A DNA stretch of 35,602 nt from an uncultured Parvularcula sp. (GCA_937919225.1 CALFRH010000150.1:1-35602); one strand, 5' to 3'. Shown: positions 1-8,438, numbered from the stretch's first letter. The notes: a model not told the origin generated them from the letters alone. A program made the numbers and translations.

Positions 1-142
1 CGATGCGAAAACAAAAGACTATAGCGACAACGTGAGTACAAACGAACGTCTGTCGGTATAGAGGTTAGGATGCTATTCCTAAAACCCCTGGACAATCCTG
101 CTTAATGTTGCCGCGTCGAGAGCAAGTCCGAGGCAACACAAA
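1..142. other. Gene-free sequence downstream of rho
   Basis: No coding region is supported here. Two inverted repeats are visible. TTAGGA (65-70) pairs with TCCTAA (77-82). GTTGCC (107-112) pairs with GGCAAC (132-137). The second lies just past the rho stop and could help end the rho transcript. Neither has a U-tract on the minus strand, so neither is a convincing intrinsic terminator. Confidence 0.4.
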
Positions 143-1420
143 CTACGTATTCATCGAGTCAAAGAAATCTTTGTTCGTCTTCACCTGACGGAGTTTATCC
201 AGCAAGAACTCGATGGAATCCATTGCATTCATCGGCGACAGAATTCGACGAAGCACAAAGATCTTCGCCAGCTCGTCCTTCGGAATAAGAAGGTCCTCTT
301 TCCGTGTGCCGGACTTGGCAATATCGATAGCAGGGAAGGTCCGCTTATCCGCCACTTTCCGGTCAAGGACGATTTCTGAGTTACCCGTGCCTTTGAATTC
401 TTCGAACACCACCTCATCCATGCGGGACCCGGTGTCGATAAGAGCTGTCGCGATGATGGTGAGGGAACCACCCTCTTCAATATTCCGCGCCGCGCCGAAG
501 AAGCGCTTTGGCCGTTGAAGGGCGTTCGCGTCCACACCGCCGGTGAGCACCTTGCCAGAGCTTGGCACCACTGTGTTGTAAGCGCGGCCTAGGCGGGTGA
601 TGGAATCAAGCAGAATCACCACGTCGCGACCATGTTCGACCAAGCGCTTGGCTTTCTCAATGACCATCTCGGACACCTGCACGTGGCGGGCAGCAGGTTC
701 GTCAAAGGTGGAGGAGACGACCTCTCCGTTCACCGACCGCTGCATGTCCGTCACCTCTTCGGGCCGTTCGTCAATAAGCAGCACGATGAGATAACATTCA
801 GGGTGATTAGACGTAATGGCGTGAGCAATATTCTGCAACAGGACGGTTTTACCCGTCCGCGGCGGTGCCACGATAAGCGCCCGCTGTCCTTTCCCTAAGG
901 GGGCCACAATATCAATCACCCGGGAGGAAAGGTCCTTCTCCTTCGCCTCCTTGGTTTCCACCTCCATCCGAAGGCGCTCTTCAGGATAGAGGGGCGTCAA
1001 ATTATCGAAGTGAACCTTGTGCCGTGCCTTTTCCGGCGGCTCAAAGTTGACCGAGTTCACTTTTGTAAGGGCGAAGTACCGCTCGCCATCCTTCGGGCTG
1101 CGGATCTCGCCGCTCACCGTGTCGCCGGTTTTCAACGTGAATTTCCGGATTTGTTGGGGCGAACAATAAATATCGTCAGGACCCGCAAGATAGTTCGCAT
1201 CCGCTGAGCGCAAGAAGCCAAACCCGTCAGGTAGGATTTCGAGGACCCCACTGCCGATAATTTCGACCTCTTCTTCCGCCAACTCTTTCAAAATAGCGAA
1301 AAGGAGGTCCTGTTTGCGAAGGGCGGAGGCATTCTCAACACCCACCTCTTCGGCAAAGGTCACTAGGTCTTGGGGGGATTTTTCCTTGATCTCATCAAGG
1401 GTGATGGTTTTGGGCAGCAT
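143..1420 (-). CDS. rho: Transcription termination factor Rho
   Basis: This is the hexameric RNA-dependent ATPase that terminates transcription. The 425-residue product has the whole family layout. An N-terminal Rho domain is followed by a cold-shock RNA-binding fold with the RNP-like GFGFLR at residues 66-71. The P-loop APPRTGKT sits at 185-192 and the Walker [11 protein letters not shown] near 265. Conserved Q- and R-loop regions follow ([19 protein letters not shown]). The open frame runs 17 codons further upstream. I chose the ATG at 1420 because Rho proteins normally start close to a TITLDEIK-like segment and a weak CAGGA precedes it. It lies downstream of hemJ on the same strand, as is common in alphaproteobacteria. 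The 153-bp leader carries two competing hairpins, which may relate to rho autoregulation. Confidence 0.97.
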   Translation of the reverse strand: MLPKTITLDEIKEKSPQDLVTFAEEVGVENASALRKQDLLFAILKELAEEEVEIIGSGVLEILPDGFGFLRSADANYLAGPDDIYCSPQQIRKFTLKTGDTVSGEIRSPKDGERYFALTKVNSVNFEPPEKARHKVHFDNLTPLYPEERLRMEVETKEAKEKDLSSRVIDIVAPLGKGQRALIVAPPRTGKTVLLQNIAHAITSNHPECYLIVLLIDERPEEVTDMQRSVNGEVVSSTFDEPAARHVQVSEMVIEKAKRLVEHGRDVVILLDSITRLGRAYNTVVPSSGKVLTGGVDANALQRPKRFFGAARNIEEGGSLTIIATALIDTGSRMDEVVFEEFKGTGNSEIVLDRKVADKRTFPAIDIAKSGTRKEDLLIPKDELAKIFVLRRILSPMNAMDSIEFLLDKLRQVKTNKDFFDSMNT

Positions 1421-1498
1421 GACAATCCTGAAGGAGGGTGCATCCATCGAAAATGATGGGCAAAACGACAAATTGTAGGTCGAATAAGGGAAGGTAGG

Positions 1499-1554
1499 CC
1501 CGAGAACTCGGGATGCCTCACTTAGGCTCAGCCCTCAAAAACGTCAATCCCGAG
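1499..1554 (-). promoter_or_regulatory. Alternative hairpins in the rho leader
   Basis: In the hemJ–rho gap, CTCGGGAT (507-514 of the second kilobase, i.e. 1507-1514) is the exact reverse complement of ATCCCGAG (1547-1554). The same 1507-1512 segment can instead fold locally with CCCGAG at 1499-1504, giving a 5-bp stem with a GAAC loop. The two folds exclude each other in the minus-strand RNA. No U-tract follows, so this is not a plain intrinsic terminator. A regulatory role for rho is inference. Confidence 0.35.
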
Positions 1555-1573
1555 GGATCGGCCCTCAATGATC

Positions 1574-2014
1574 TCACCCAAACGGCTTCACGATCACCAT
1601 GATCACAATCACAATGAGCGCGAGGAACGGCACTTCATTCATAATGCGCCAAAATTTCTCTGTCCGCGGCCGCTCTCCAGCGGCGAATTTTTTTGTGGCC
1701 GCCGCGTAGAAACCGTGGATCCCTGAAATCCCTAAAACAGCCACGAACTTCACCAAAAACCAAGCTTGGCTCATCCAAACAGGATTAGCGACGAGCAGCA
1801 AAACCCCGAGCCCCCAGGTAGCAATCATGGACGGGTTGATAATGAACTTCAGCAGGCGATATTCCATCGCGACGAAGAAACGCTCGGCCTGCCCGCCCTT
1901 TTCCGCCTGATGGTGATTCACAAACAGCCGCGGCAGATACATCATTCCCGCCATCCAAGCGATGACGGCCAGCAAGTGTAGGGACTTTATCCATGGGTAA
2001 AGGGTCTGAAGCAT
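1574..2014 (-). CDS. hemJ: Protoporphyrinogen IX oxidase HemJ
   Basis: HemJ oxidises protoporphyrinogen IX to protoporphyrin IX, the penultimate step of haem synthesis, in the inner membrane. The 146-residue product has the usual family length and about four hydrophobic helices. Its N-terminal segment WIKSLHLLAVIAWMAGMMY carries the conserved His and the 'WxAG' pattern of the family. The open frame extends 25 codons upstream, but HemJ proteins begin close to this helix, so I start at the ATG at 2014. No strong ribosome binding site is visible. It sits between hemE and rho. The neighbourhood often also contains hemH, which is missing here. Confidence 0.93.
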   Translation of the reverse strand: MLQTLYPWIKSLHLLAVIAWMAGMMYLPRLFVNHHQAEKGGQAERFFVAMEYRLLKFIINPSMIATWGLGVLLLVANPVWMSQAWFLVKFVAVLGISGIHGFYAAATKKFAAGERPRTEKFWRIMNEVPFLALIVIVIMVIVKPFG

Positions 2015-2053
2015 TGTTAGGGTCTTTTGAGATAATATTAGCAGGTATGTTTG

Positions 2054-2133
2054 CCACGGCTTGTCCGTTGCATCCACTGAGTTAAGCAACGTCGCTCAGC
2101 GCTCAGGGACACCACGGACAAGCCGTGGTGAAC
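2054..2133. repeat. Dispersed palindromic repeat (CCACGGCTTGTCCGTGG type), copy 1
   Basis: The 27-bp segment 2107-2133 is a hairpin with arms CACCACGG (2110-2117) and CCGTGGTG (2123-2130). It is repeated exactly, in reverse complement, at 31175-31201. A second, inverted partial copy, CCACGGCTTGTCCGT, lies at 2054-2068. The pair sits between hemE and the hemJ start. It could fold in the hemE–hemJ transcript. It resembles REP-like elements seen in alphaproteobacterial intergenic regions. Confidence 0.75.
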
Positions 2134-2152
2134 GAGAACTCAAAGGCTTGGT

Positions 2153-3184
2153 TTAAGGGCGACCCCGCCTCACAAAATCAACCAGCTCACCGACATGCTC
2201 CGGCGGGGTTTCAGGCACAAAGCCGTGGCCAATATTGAAGATATAAGGCTTGCCGTTGAAGGTCTTCAGCAGTTGATCGGCTGCTTTCAGCATCGGATCG
2301 CCCCCTTTCACGATCAGCAACTGATCAAGGCCGCCTTGCACCGTTGCGTGGGGCGACAGCTCTCTCGCCGCAAAACCCCAAGGCAGCCCTGTGTCTATCG
2401 ACACACCGGCAATATGCGGGTCTTCAGCAAGCAAATTGTAGAGCGGTCCAGCGCCGCGCGGAAAAGCAATGATGGGCACATCCACCGCCGCCCTCACCCG
2501 TTTAGCGATCTCTATAACTGGCTTGGCGCAGTAGTTTTCGAAAAAGGACTTCGGTAGTCCCGCGGCCCAGCTGTCGAACAGTTGTAGGACCTGGGCACCT
2601 GCTTTCGCCTGAGCAATCAGATAGTCTGCCGTGCTGTCCACCAACAATTCTATTAAGCCATCAAAGGCGTCTGGGTGTTTGTAGGCAAAAAGGCGCAACG
2701 CTGAGGGGTCTTTCGACCCACGTCCGGCCAACATATAGGTCGCCACCGTCCAGGGCGCGCCGGCAAAGCCAATAAGTGCTTTATCAGCTGGTAGGGCTGC
2801 CCGAACCGTCGACACAGTCTCGCAGATTGGGCCCAGCGCGTCGTGCAGCCCATCTGTCGAAAGACTTTTGAGGAGATCGCTGGTAAACGGGGGATCGAGC
2901 CTTGGTCCCTCTCCTGTTTCGAACCAAACTTTCTGCCCCATAGCGAGAGGGATGAGGAGAATATCCGCAAATAGGATGGCTGCATCTAGGTCATACCGCT
3001 CAATCGGTTGTAAGGTGACACGCGATGCCTTCTCCTGATCAAAACATAAGTCTAAGAAAGATCCGGCCTCTTCTCGCACGGCCCTATATTCTGGAAGGTA
3101 GCGCCCTGCTTGCCGCATAAACCAGATGGGTGTCGTGGAGAGGGTTTCCCCTTCAAGGGCACGAAGCATTGCCGGGATGGCCAT
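2153..3184 (-). CDS. hemE: Uroporphyrinogen decarboxylase HemE
   Basis: HemE removes four carboxyl groups from uroporphyrinogen III to give coproporphyrinogen III in the cytoplasm. The 343-residue product matches the family length. It has the N-terminal signature PIWFMRQAGRYLPEYR, the segment ILFADILLIPLAMG that carries the catalytic Asp, and GFAGAPWTVATYML. The C-terminal NIGHGFVPETPPEHV is typical. The ATG at 3184 has an AAGG about eight bases upstream. The gene reads away from the adjacent gap. hemE next to ppsR marks the chromosomal origin in Caulobacter and Rickettsia. Confidence 0.97.
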   Translation of the reverse strand: MAIPAMLRALEGETLSTTPIWFMRQAGRYLPEYRAVREEAGSFLDLCFDQEKASRVTLQPIERYDLDAAILFADILLIPLAMGQKVWFETGEGPRLDPPFTSDLLKSLSTDGLHDALGPICETVSTVRAALPADKALIGFAGAPWTVATYMLAGRGSKDPSALRLFAYKHPDAFDGLIELLVDSTADYLIAQAKAGAQVLQLFDSWAAGLPKSFFENYCAKPVIEIAKRVRAAVDVPIIAFPRGAGPLYNLLAEDPHIAGVSIDTGLPWGFAARELSPHATVQGGLDQLLIVKGGDPMLKAADQLLKTFNGKPYIFNIGHGFVPETPPEHVGELVDFVRRGRP

Positions 3185-3503
3185 GGCATTACCTTACTTA
3201 AAATATGAGTTCGGAGTCATAAGACGGTTGAGGTTGGGGAAAAGCGGTATGGCTGGAATATTTCCCCATTGTCCACAGTTTCCCCGAAAATGTTTTGTCA
3301 CCCGAACGGGTATGGCGGGCCCTACTTTGGGTGTACTCTTTGCGCACTTTTAAGAGAGCTTTCCCCTTTCTTAACAGTTTCTTTGCACAGGACCGGTTTT
3401 CCAGAACCGCCTTGGGATGGCTGTGGTAGTTCCTTTAAAAAAGCCGTAGGTCGAAATCGATGAGACTCTTTTCCCCAAAACCAGGTCGGGGCCTTGACCG
3501 ACG
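3185..3503. other. oriC: Putative chromosomal origin of replication (hemE–ppsR gap)
   Basis: This 319-bp gap lies between divergent hemE and ppsR, the position of the Caulobacter crescentus origin. What is visible: one 8-of-9 match to the DnaA box, TTGTCCACA at 3269-3277; three exact TCCCCA motifs (3235-3240 on the minus strand, 3263-3268 and 3472-3477 on the plus), the W-box described for Caulobacter DnaA; further TCCCC at 3281 and 3362; and two GANTC methylation sites, GAGTC at 3214-3218 and GACTC at 3464-3468. No full CtrA site (TTAA-N7-TTAA) is present, only isolated TTAA half-sites. Flanking genes read outward, as expected at an origin. The identification rests on synteny plus motifs. 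Confidence 0.6.
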
Positions 3504-4367
3504 ATGAGTGTGACCCCCTCTGCCATCAGTAGAAGTAATACCTGGTTCCATGTGCACCTTGTGTCGGACTCAACCGGCGAAACCCTCAGCACCCTGCTCA
3601 AGGCAACGGCGGCGCGTTTTGAGAGAGCGCAGCCGTTGGAACATGTTGCTTCCCTGGTTCGGAGTCACGTGCAATTGGATAAGGTCCTCGCCCGGATTGA
3701 AAACTCTCCGGGCTTGGTGATGTACACAATCGTTGATCCTGGCATGCGACGGCGGTTGGAGGTCAAATGTGCAGAACTGCAGATCCCAGCCATTTCAGTG
3801 CTTGATCCGCTTCTTAACGCTTTCGCGGAGTATCTGGGCCTTGAACAAACCCTGCGCGCGGGTCGGCAATATGAGTTGGATGAGGAATATTTCCAACGGA
3901 TCTCAGCCATCGACTACACCCTCGCCCATGATGATGGGCAACTGACCTGGGACTTAGAAACGGCAGATGTCGTCCTTGTGGGGGTAAGCCGAACGTCAAA
4001 AACGCCCACTTGCATGTATTTGGCCCACCGGGGGGTGAAGGCGGCGAACGTTCCCCTCGTCCCCACGACACCGCCGCCGGAGGAGTTGGAAAAATTGCGC
4101 CAGCCCCTTGTGGTGGGACTGACAGCCAGCCCCCAGCGCTTATCCCAAATTCGGCGCACGCGCTTAACCAATCTGGCGGCTGACCAAGATGCGTCCACCT
4201 ATTCCGATGAAGATGAAGTGCGTAGCGAGATTACTGCCGCAAAAAGGTATTTTGTGAAGAACGGTTGGCCCGTCATTGATGTCACCCGCCGGTCGGTGGA
4301 AGAAACCGCCGCAAAAATTCTCACCCTCATGTCGGCCCGTCGGGCCGGAGACATATCAAAAGCATGA
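3504..4367 (+). CDS. ppsR: Pyruvate,phosphate dikinase regulatory protein family (DUF299)
   Basis: This family comprises bifunctional kinase/pyrophosphorylases that switch phosphoenolpyruvate synthase or pyruvate,phosphate dikinase by reversible phosphorylation of a threonine. The 287-residue product shows the N-terminal HLVSDSTGETL signature and the P-loop GVSRTSKT at residues 160-167, followed by PT. Its length matches the family. Whether the target is PpsA or PpdK cannot be told from this window. The gene is the RP001 homologue that flanks the alphaproteobacterial origin. It leads a run ppsR–maf–aroE–coaE and overlaps maf by four bases (ATGA). No strong ribosome binding site precedes its ATG. 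Confidence 0.93.
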   Translation: MSVTPSAISRSNTWFHVHLVSDSTGETLSTLLKATAARFERAQPLEHVASLVRSHVQLDKVLARIENSPGLVMYTIVDPGMRRRLEVKCAELQIPAISVLDPLLNAFAEYLGLEQTLRAGRQYELDEEYFQRISAIDYTLAHDDGQLTWDLETADVVLVGVSRTSKTPTCMYLAHRGVKAANVPLVPTTPPPEELEKLRQPLVVGLTASPQRLSQIRRTRLTNLAADQDASTYSDEDEVRSEITAAKRYFVKNGWPVIDVTRRSVEETAAKILTLMSARRAGDISKA

Positions 4368-4957
4368 CCCGGATTATTCTCGCCTCAAAAAGTGCGTCGC
4401 GCCGGGCGCTTCTCGACGGGGCTGGTGTCCCCTTTGAGGCAGTCGGCAGCGGCGTCGACGAAGACATTATAAAGGGGCAAGAAAAGGCAAAGGGCGCATC
4501 CCCCGCCGCGATTGCTCTTGCCCTCGCTCGCGCGAAGGCCCTCGCCGTTCAGGCGGATGCGGAAGATTTGGTGATTGGTGGCGACCAAGTCCTCGATTTC
4601 AAAAACACCCTCTACGACAAACCCAAGTCTATGGGGGAGGCCGCCGAGCGTCTGACCGCTATGGCGGGACAAACCCACTATCTCCGGGGGGCTCTTTGTC
4701 TGGCCCAAGGGGGCGACGTCATATGGTCCCATGAGGAAACGTCGGCACTCACCATGCGCGCGGCGTCTCGGGAAGAGGTTGAAGCCTACCTAAATTCCGT
4801 GGGCGACCGAGTGCTCCGCACCGTCGGCGCCTATGAATTAGAGGGGCCCGGCGTGCGTCTTTTTGAGAAAATCGAAGGCGACTATTTCTCCATCCTCGGC
4901 CTCCCCCTTTTGCCTTTGCTTGATGCGTTGAGGACGCGCGGTGTCCTCCTATGGTAG
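4364..4957 (+). CDS. maf: Maf-family nucleotide pyrophosphatase
   Basis: Maf proteins hydrolyse non-canonical or modified nucleoside triphosphates to monophosphates. The 197-residue product has the hallmark start IILASKSASRRALLDGAG with the S-x-R-R pattern. It also has GGDQVLDF at about residue 72 with the conserved acidic residue, and DYFSILGLPLLPLLDALR at the C-terminus. The substrate-specific subgroup (YhdE-like or YceF-like) is not assigned. The start overlaps the ppsR stop by four bases and its stop lies within the first codons of aroE, so translation is probably coupled. Confidence 0.92.
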   Translation: MTRIILASKSASRRALLDGAGVPFEAVGSGVDEDIIKGQEKAKGASPAAIALALARAKALAVQADAEDLVIGGDQVLDFKNTLYDKPKSMGEAAERLTAMAGQTHYLRGALCLAQGGDVIWSHEETSALTMRAASREEVEAYLNSVGDRVLRTVGAYELEGPGVRLFEKIEGDYFSILGLPLLPLLDALRTRGVLLW

Positions 4958-5793
4958 CCGGCGCAATCTCTCAAATGGGGGTGATCGGTCACCCCATTGG
5001 CCAAACCTTATCCCCTCCTCTTCATGGCCGGTGGATCAAGGCTCACGGGCTGACGGCTGACTACCACGCGGTGGACGGCGAAAGCTTGGAGCGGTTTCCC
5101 GATATTGTGCGGGACTGCGCGGCGAAGGGCTGGTTTGGGCTCAATGTCACTATTCCCTTTAAGGGAGCTGCCGTTGCCCTCGCTGACGAGGCCAGTCCCG
5201 TCGCAGAGGCCATTGGCGCGGCTAATCTCTTGAAATTCGAGGGAAATCGCATTCTGGCCGACAATACGGATATGATCGGCTTTGCTGAGGCAGTGCGCCA
5301 GAGCGGTTGGGACCTACAGAAGGAGACTGTCCTCCTCGTGGGGGCTGGCGGGGCCGCGCCGGCGGTGGTCTATGCCCTTCAGGATTTGGGCTTCTCTGAG
5401 ATCCTAATCACCAATCGCACGATGGAAAAAGCCTATGAAATCAAGGACCGTTTTCAGTCCGTAACGATTGTTCCATGGGAGAAGCGCGAGGATGTGCTGC
5501 CCCAGCTTAATTTGCTTATCAACGCGACGAGCCTGGGGATGCGGGGCCAACCCCCCCTGCCCTTGTCACTCTCATCCCTTCCCGCTTCAGCGGCGATTGT
5601 GGATATTGTGACCACGCCAGCTGTCACGCCGTTGATGCGGGAGGGCATCGATAAAGGCTGCCGCGCGATGAATGGGGTGCCTATGCTGGTGCACCAGGCG
5701 ATTCCCACTTTTGCGGCGTGGCATGGGATAACCCCCGATGATCCTGTGGCGGCCGGGGCGTTCCTCCAAGATGTGTTGGCGGCGAAGTTATGA
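4951..5793 (+). CDS. aroE: Shikimate dehydrogenase (NADP+)
   Basis: AroE reduces 3-dehydroshikimate to shikimate in aromatic amino-acid synthesis. The 280-residue product has GVIGHPIGQTLSPPLH at the N-terminus, where the usual first Ser of the S-x-S shikimate motif is Thr. It also has NVTIPFKG with the catalytic Lys, DNTDMIGF with the catalytic Asp, and the nucleotide-binding glycine loop VGAGGAAPAV. The ATG at 4951 overlaps the maf stop codon. A second ATG at 4975 (MGVIGHP) is an alternative start that would remove eight residues. It overlaps coaE by four bases. Confidence 0.95.
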   Translation: MVAGAISQMGVIGHPIGQTLSPPLHGRWIKAHGLTADYHAVDGESLERFPDIVRDCAAKGWFGLNVTIPFKGAAVALADEASPVAEAIGAANLLKFEGNRILADNTDMIGFAEAVRQSGWDLQKETVLLVGAGGAAPAVVYALQDLGFSEILITNRTMEKAYEIKDRFQSVTIVPWEKREDVLPQLNLLINATSLGMRGQPPLPLSLSSLPASAAIVDIVTTPAVTPLMREGIDKGCRAMNGVPMLVHQAIPTFAAWHGITPDDPVAAGAFLQDVLAAKL

Positions 5794-6398
5794 TTGTGAT
5801 TGGCCTCACCGGCGGGATTGGGATGGGCAAATCCACCACTGCTCAGTTCTTTGCCGATGCGGGCGTGCCTGTTTGGGATGCTGACGGCGCGGTCCACCGG
5901 CTCTATGCGCCAAAGGGCGCGGCGGTTGAACTGGTCACAGCCCGCTTTGGTGATGTGAAGGATGAGACCGGCGGGATTGATCGCCCTGCCCTCGCCCAGG
6001 CCTTGATGAAGGATGAAGCCGGGTTCGCTGATCTCGAAGCCATCGTTCACCCCCTCGTTTTTTCAGACCGACAGGCGTTCCTTGAAATTCATAAGGCGTC
6101 GGGGGCGCCGATGGTGGTGTGCGATATCCCTCTCCTATTCGAGGGCGGCGGTGATGCGATTGTGGATGTCATTGTGGTGGTGACCGCCCCTGAAGATGTG
6201 CGGCGTGCCCGGGTCTTGGCGCGCCCCGGCATGACGCCACAAAAATATGAGGCCATCGTCGCGCGGCAGGTGTCCGATGCCGACAAGCGGGCCCGCGCGG
6301 ATTATATCATTCACACCGATAAGGGGCTTGAGGTGGCGCGGGAGGCGGTTTTTGCCACCTTAGACGATATCGGGAAAACCAGGCCTTCAGTGTCTTAG
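5790..6398 (+). CDS. coaE: Dephospho-CoA kinase
   Basis: CoaE phosphorylates dephospho-CoA on the ribose 3'-OH, the last step of coenzyme A synthesis. The 202-residue product has the P-loop GLTGGIGMGKST at residues 5-16 and the conserved VWDAD. It also has HPLVF and DIPLLFEGG, characteristic of the CoA domain, and RVLARPGMTPQKYEAIVARQ in the lid region. It overlaps aroE by four bases (ATGA) and closes the ppsR–maf–aroE–coaE run. aroE–coaE–dnaQ is a conserved alphaproteobacterial order. Confidence 0.95.
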   Translation: MIVIGLTGGIGMGKSTTAQFFADAGVPVWDADGAVHRLYAPKGAAVELVTARFGDVKDETGGIDRPALAQALMKDEAGFADLEAIVHPLVFSDRQAFLEIHKASGAPMVVCDIPLLFEGGGDAIVDVIVVVTAPEDVRRARVLARPGMTPQKYEAIVARQVSDADKRARADYIIHTDKGLEVAREAVFATLDDIGKTRPSVS

Positions 6399-6442
6399 AC
6401 GAGTCGGCTTATTCTAAATCGGTAGAGAGGTTCGTCGTCCTT

Positions 6443-6522
6443 CCTCGTCCTTCGCGACGGCCTCATCCTGAGGAGCCGCCGCATGGCGGCGTCTCGAAGG
6501 ACGAGGCCTCCTCAGGATGAGG
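6443..6522. repeat. Palindromic intergenic repeat (CCTCATCCTGAGGAG type)
   Basis: Three stems are seen in the coaE–dnaQ gap. CCTCGTCCTTCG (6443-6454) pairs with CGAAGGACGAGG (6495-6506). CCTCATCCTGAGGAG (6461-6475) pairs with its exact reverse complement at 6508-6522. GCCGCC/GGCGGC surrounds a GCAT loop at 6475-6490. The first two pairings cross, so only one can form at a time. No gene is encoded. This resembles REP/BIME-like elements common in alphaproteobacterial intergenic DNA. Confidence 0.75.
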
Positions 6523-6551
6523 AAGTCAGTTCTTAGCTGACGAAGCCTTTT

Positions 6552-7250
6552 ATGCGTGAAATTATTTTCGATACCGAAACAACTGGATTAAGCCCGAAAG
6601 ACGGTCATCGTCTTGTGGAAATCGGGGCCGTTGAGATGGTCAATGGCGCGCTCACGGGCAAGAAATTTCACGTTTACATCAACCCTGAGCGGGACATGCC
6701 GCTTGAGGCCTATAAGGTCCATAAAATCTCCGAAGAATTTCTCCAGGATAAACCTTTGTTTGCCGACCCTGATGTCGGACCAGCCTTTGTTGAGTTCGTC
6801 GGCGATGCAACGCTTGTGGCGCACAATGCCTCCTTCGATATGGGTTTTGTGCAATATGAGTTGGAGAAGGCGAGCCTTCCGGCCTTAAACGGTGATGTTG
6901 TCGACACAGTGAAAATTGCCCGTAAGCGGTTTCCAGGGTCGCCCGCTTCCCTTGATGCGCTGTGTTCGCGCTTCGAGATCGACACCACCCAGCGGGAGCG
7001 GGACGGCCACGGCGCGTTACTCGACGCGCGCCTTCTGGCCGAGGTATATATTGAGCTTACCGGCGGGGCGCAGGCGGGCCTGGCCCTCGGTGGGCGAGGG
7101 GGCTTCGCCGGCGCCAATGGCGAGGCGCAACCCCGGCCGATCCGCGGGGCGCCGCGGCCCGTCCTTTTATCGGACGATGAAAAAGCGGCCCATCAGGCAT
7201 TTATTTCGGAGATGGACAGTCCCGTCTGGGCGAAGGTGGCCCGGGGGTAG
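6552..7250 (+). CDS. dnaQ: DNA polymerase III epsilon subunit (3'-5' exonuclease)
   Basis: DnaQ is the proofreading subunit of the replicative polymerase. The 232-residue product has the DEDDh exonuclease motifs in order. ExoI is [10 protein letters not shown] (residues 4-13). ExoII is [12 protein letters not shown] (near 90). ExoIII is [14 protein letters not shown], with the general-base His near 155. The C-terminal tail is shorter and Gly/Ala/Pro-rich ([16 protein letters not shown]), as expected for the flexible linker to the polymerase subunit. The coaE–dnaQ order is typical. Its stop codon ends one base before the stop of the convergent glycosyltransferase gene, leaving no room for a separate terminator. 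Confidence 0.95.
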   Translation: MREIIFDTETTGLSPKDGHRLVEIGAVEMVNGALTGKKFHVYINPERDMPLEAYKVHKISEEFLQDKPLFADPDVGPAFVEFVGDATLVAHNASFDMGFVQYELEKASLPALNGDVVDTVKIARKRFPGSPASLDALCSRFEIDTTQRERDGHGALLDARLLAEVYIELTGGAQAGLALGGRGGFAGANGEAQPRPIRGAPRPVLLSDDEKAAHQAFISEMDSPVWAKVARG

Positions 7251-8438
7251 TCATTCTTTGTCCCGTGCAGTGCGAACCCACCCATCGGCTTCACCGGCTT
7301 TGGCAACGTTCAGTTTGAGGGTGAGGAACGCCTTGATCTCGTGAAAGGAAAAGGGCTGATGCGCGAGTTGATTGTAGGTGCCCATAGCGAGGAGCAGCGC
7401 TGCCCCAAGAATAGTTCCGGCGAGGAAGAGTAAGAAGAACGGCCCACTCACACCAAAAAATATTCCGATAAAGGATAAACCACCCGCGCCGATAAGAAAA
7501 GCGAGTATCTTCATTACCGGCGGCACCCATAAATCAAGCAGAGTATAGAAAAGGGCGGTATTGCCGTTGAGCCCTCCTCGAAGAAGGGCAGGGACAAACC
7601 GCCGTTGGGCATCTCGGCTCCCCTTTTCCCAGCGTTGACGCTGGATCACTTCCTGGCGCGCCGCCGGCGGAAGGCTCGAGGTAACAAGTGCTTCGGGTAC
7701 AAATTCGGTCGGGGTACCGTTCACCGCAAAAGATAATCCCATTTCCAAGTCTTCGGCGAGGTTCCCATGATCAAGATGAAGTTTTTCCACGGCGGCCCAA
7801 GGGATGAGCATGCCCGTCCCGGTGATGCGTGCTGGGGCGTTAAGAGCCTTAAGACCCCGCTGCCGTAGGCTGTTCATAACAAAGAAAGCAAAGGCGCTTA
7901 GCCCTTGACCTACAACACCATCCGTATGGGGCACCATACGATAGTCAGCCTGAACGGGATGGCCACTGGCTCGAGACGCCGCCATGAGGACGGCGATGGT
8001 GTTTGGCTCTACGCGACAGTCGGCGTCGAGAAATAAAATGTGCTCGGGCGGTGTACCCCCTGCACCTAACACCTGCCGCCCATGGGCAAGGGCGTAGGCT
8101 TTACCTCGTTTCTCCGTATCGATACGGATGGTGACTGCTGCCCCAGTGCTACTTGCAAGGAGGGCCGTATCATCATCGCAATTGTCTGCCACCACTAAGA
8201 CTTGCGAGAGGGGGATTTGATCAGTGAGATCGTCTAACAAATCTAGAATTTGCCCGCCCTCATTATGGGCGGGGATAAGAATACGTAGGCCTTTAAGGTC
8301 AACACTATCCGCGGCGGAGCTGTGACCGTCTTGCTTAAATGTATGAAGGCCCAAGACTATCTCTAAGCTGAGGAAAAGGGCAGGGACTGTGAGGAGAAGA
8401 GCTAGTGCCCAAAGGCCAAGCGAAAAAAAACTAATCAT
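7251..8438 (-). CDS. Family 2 glycosyltransferase, membrane-bound, exopolysaccharide cluster
   Basis: This 395-residue protein has a hydrophobic N-terminal helix (about residues 3-30). A cytosolic GT-A domain follows and two hydrophobic helices lie near the C-terminus (about 305-360). GT2 motifs are visible: LIPAHNEGG (54-62), FLDADCRV with DAD at 138-140, the acidic pair in LAED near 230, and QRQRW at 266-270. The Q-x-x-R-W motif is typical of processive, membrane-bound glycosyltransferases of the cellulose-synthase/hyaluronan-synthase type. Its sugar substrate cannot be told. It is the last gene of the cluster. Its start overlaps the stop of the GT4 gene by four bases, so the two are probably co-translated. 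Confidence 0.88.
   Translation of the reverse strand: MISFFSLGLWALALLLTVPALFLSLEIVLGLHTFKQDGHSSAADSVDLKGLRILIPAHNEGGQILDLLDDLTDQIPLSQVLVVADNCDDDTALLASSTGAAVTIRIDTEKRGKAYALAHGRQVLGAGGTPPEHILFLDADCRVEPNTIAVLMAASRASGHPVQADYRMVPHTDGVVGQGLSAFAFFVMNSLRQRGLKALNAPARITGTGMLIPWAAVEKLHLDHGNLAEDLEMGLSFAVNGTPTEFVPEALVTSSLPPAARQEVIQRQRWEKGSRDAQRRFVPALLRGGLNGNTALFYTLLDLWVPPVMKILAFLIGAGGLSFIGIFFGVSGPFFLLFLAGTILGAALLLAMGTYNQLAHQPFSFHEIKAFLTLKLNVAKAGEADGWVRTARDKE

Noticed and set aside
3346-3375. CtrA binding site in the origin-like gap
   Set aside because: Two TTAA half-sites are 17 bases apart instead of the 7 required, and no other pair fits.
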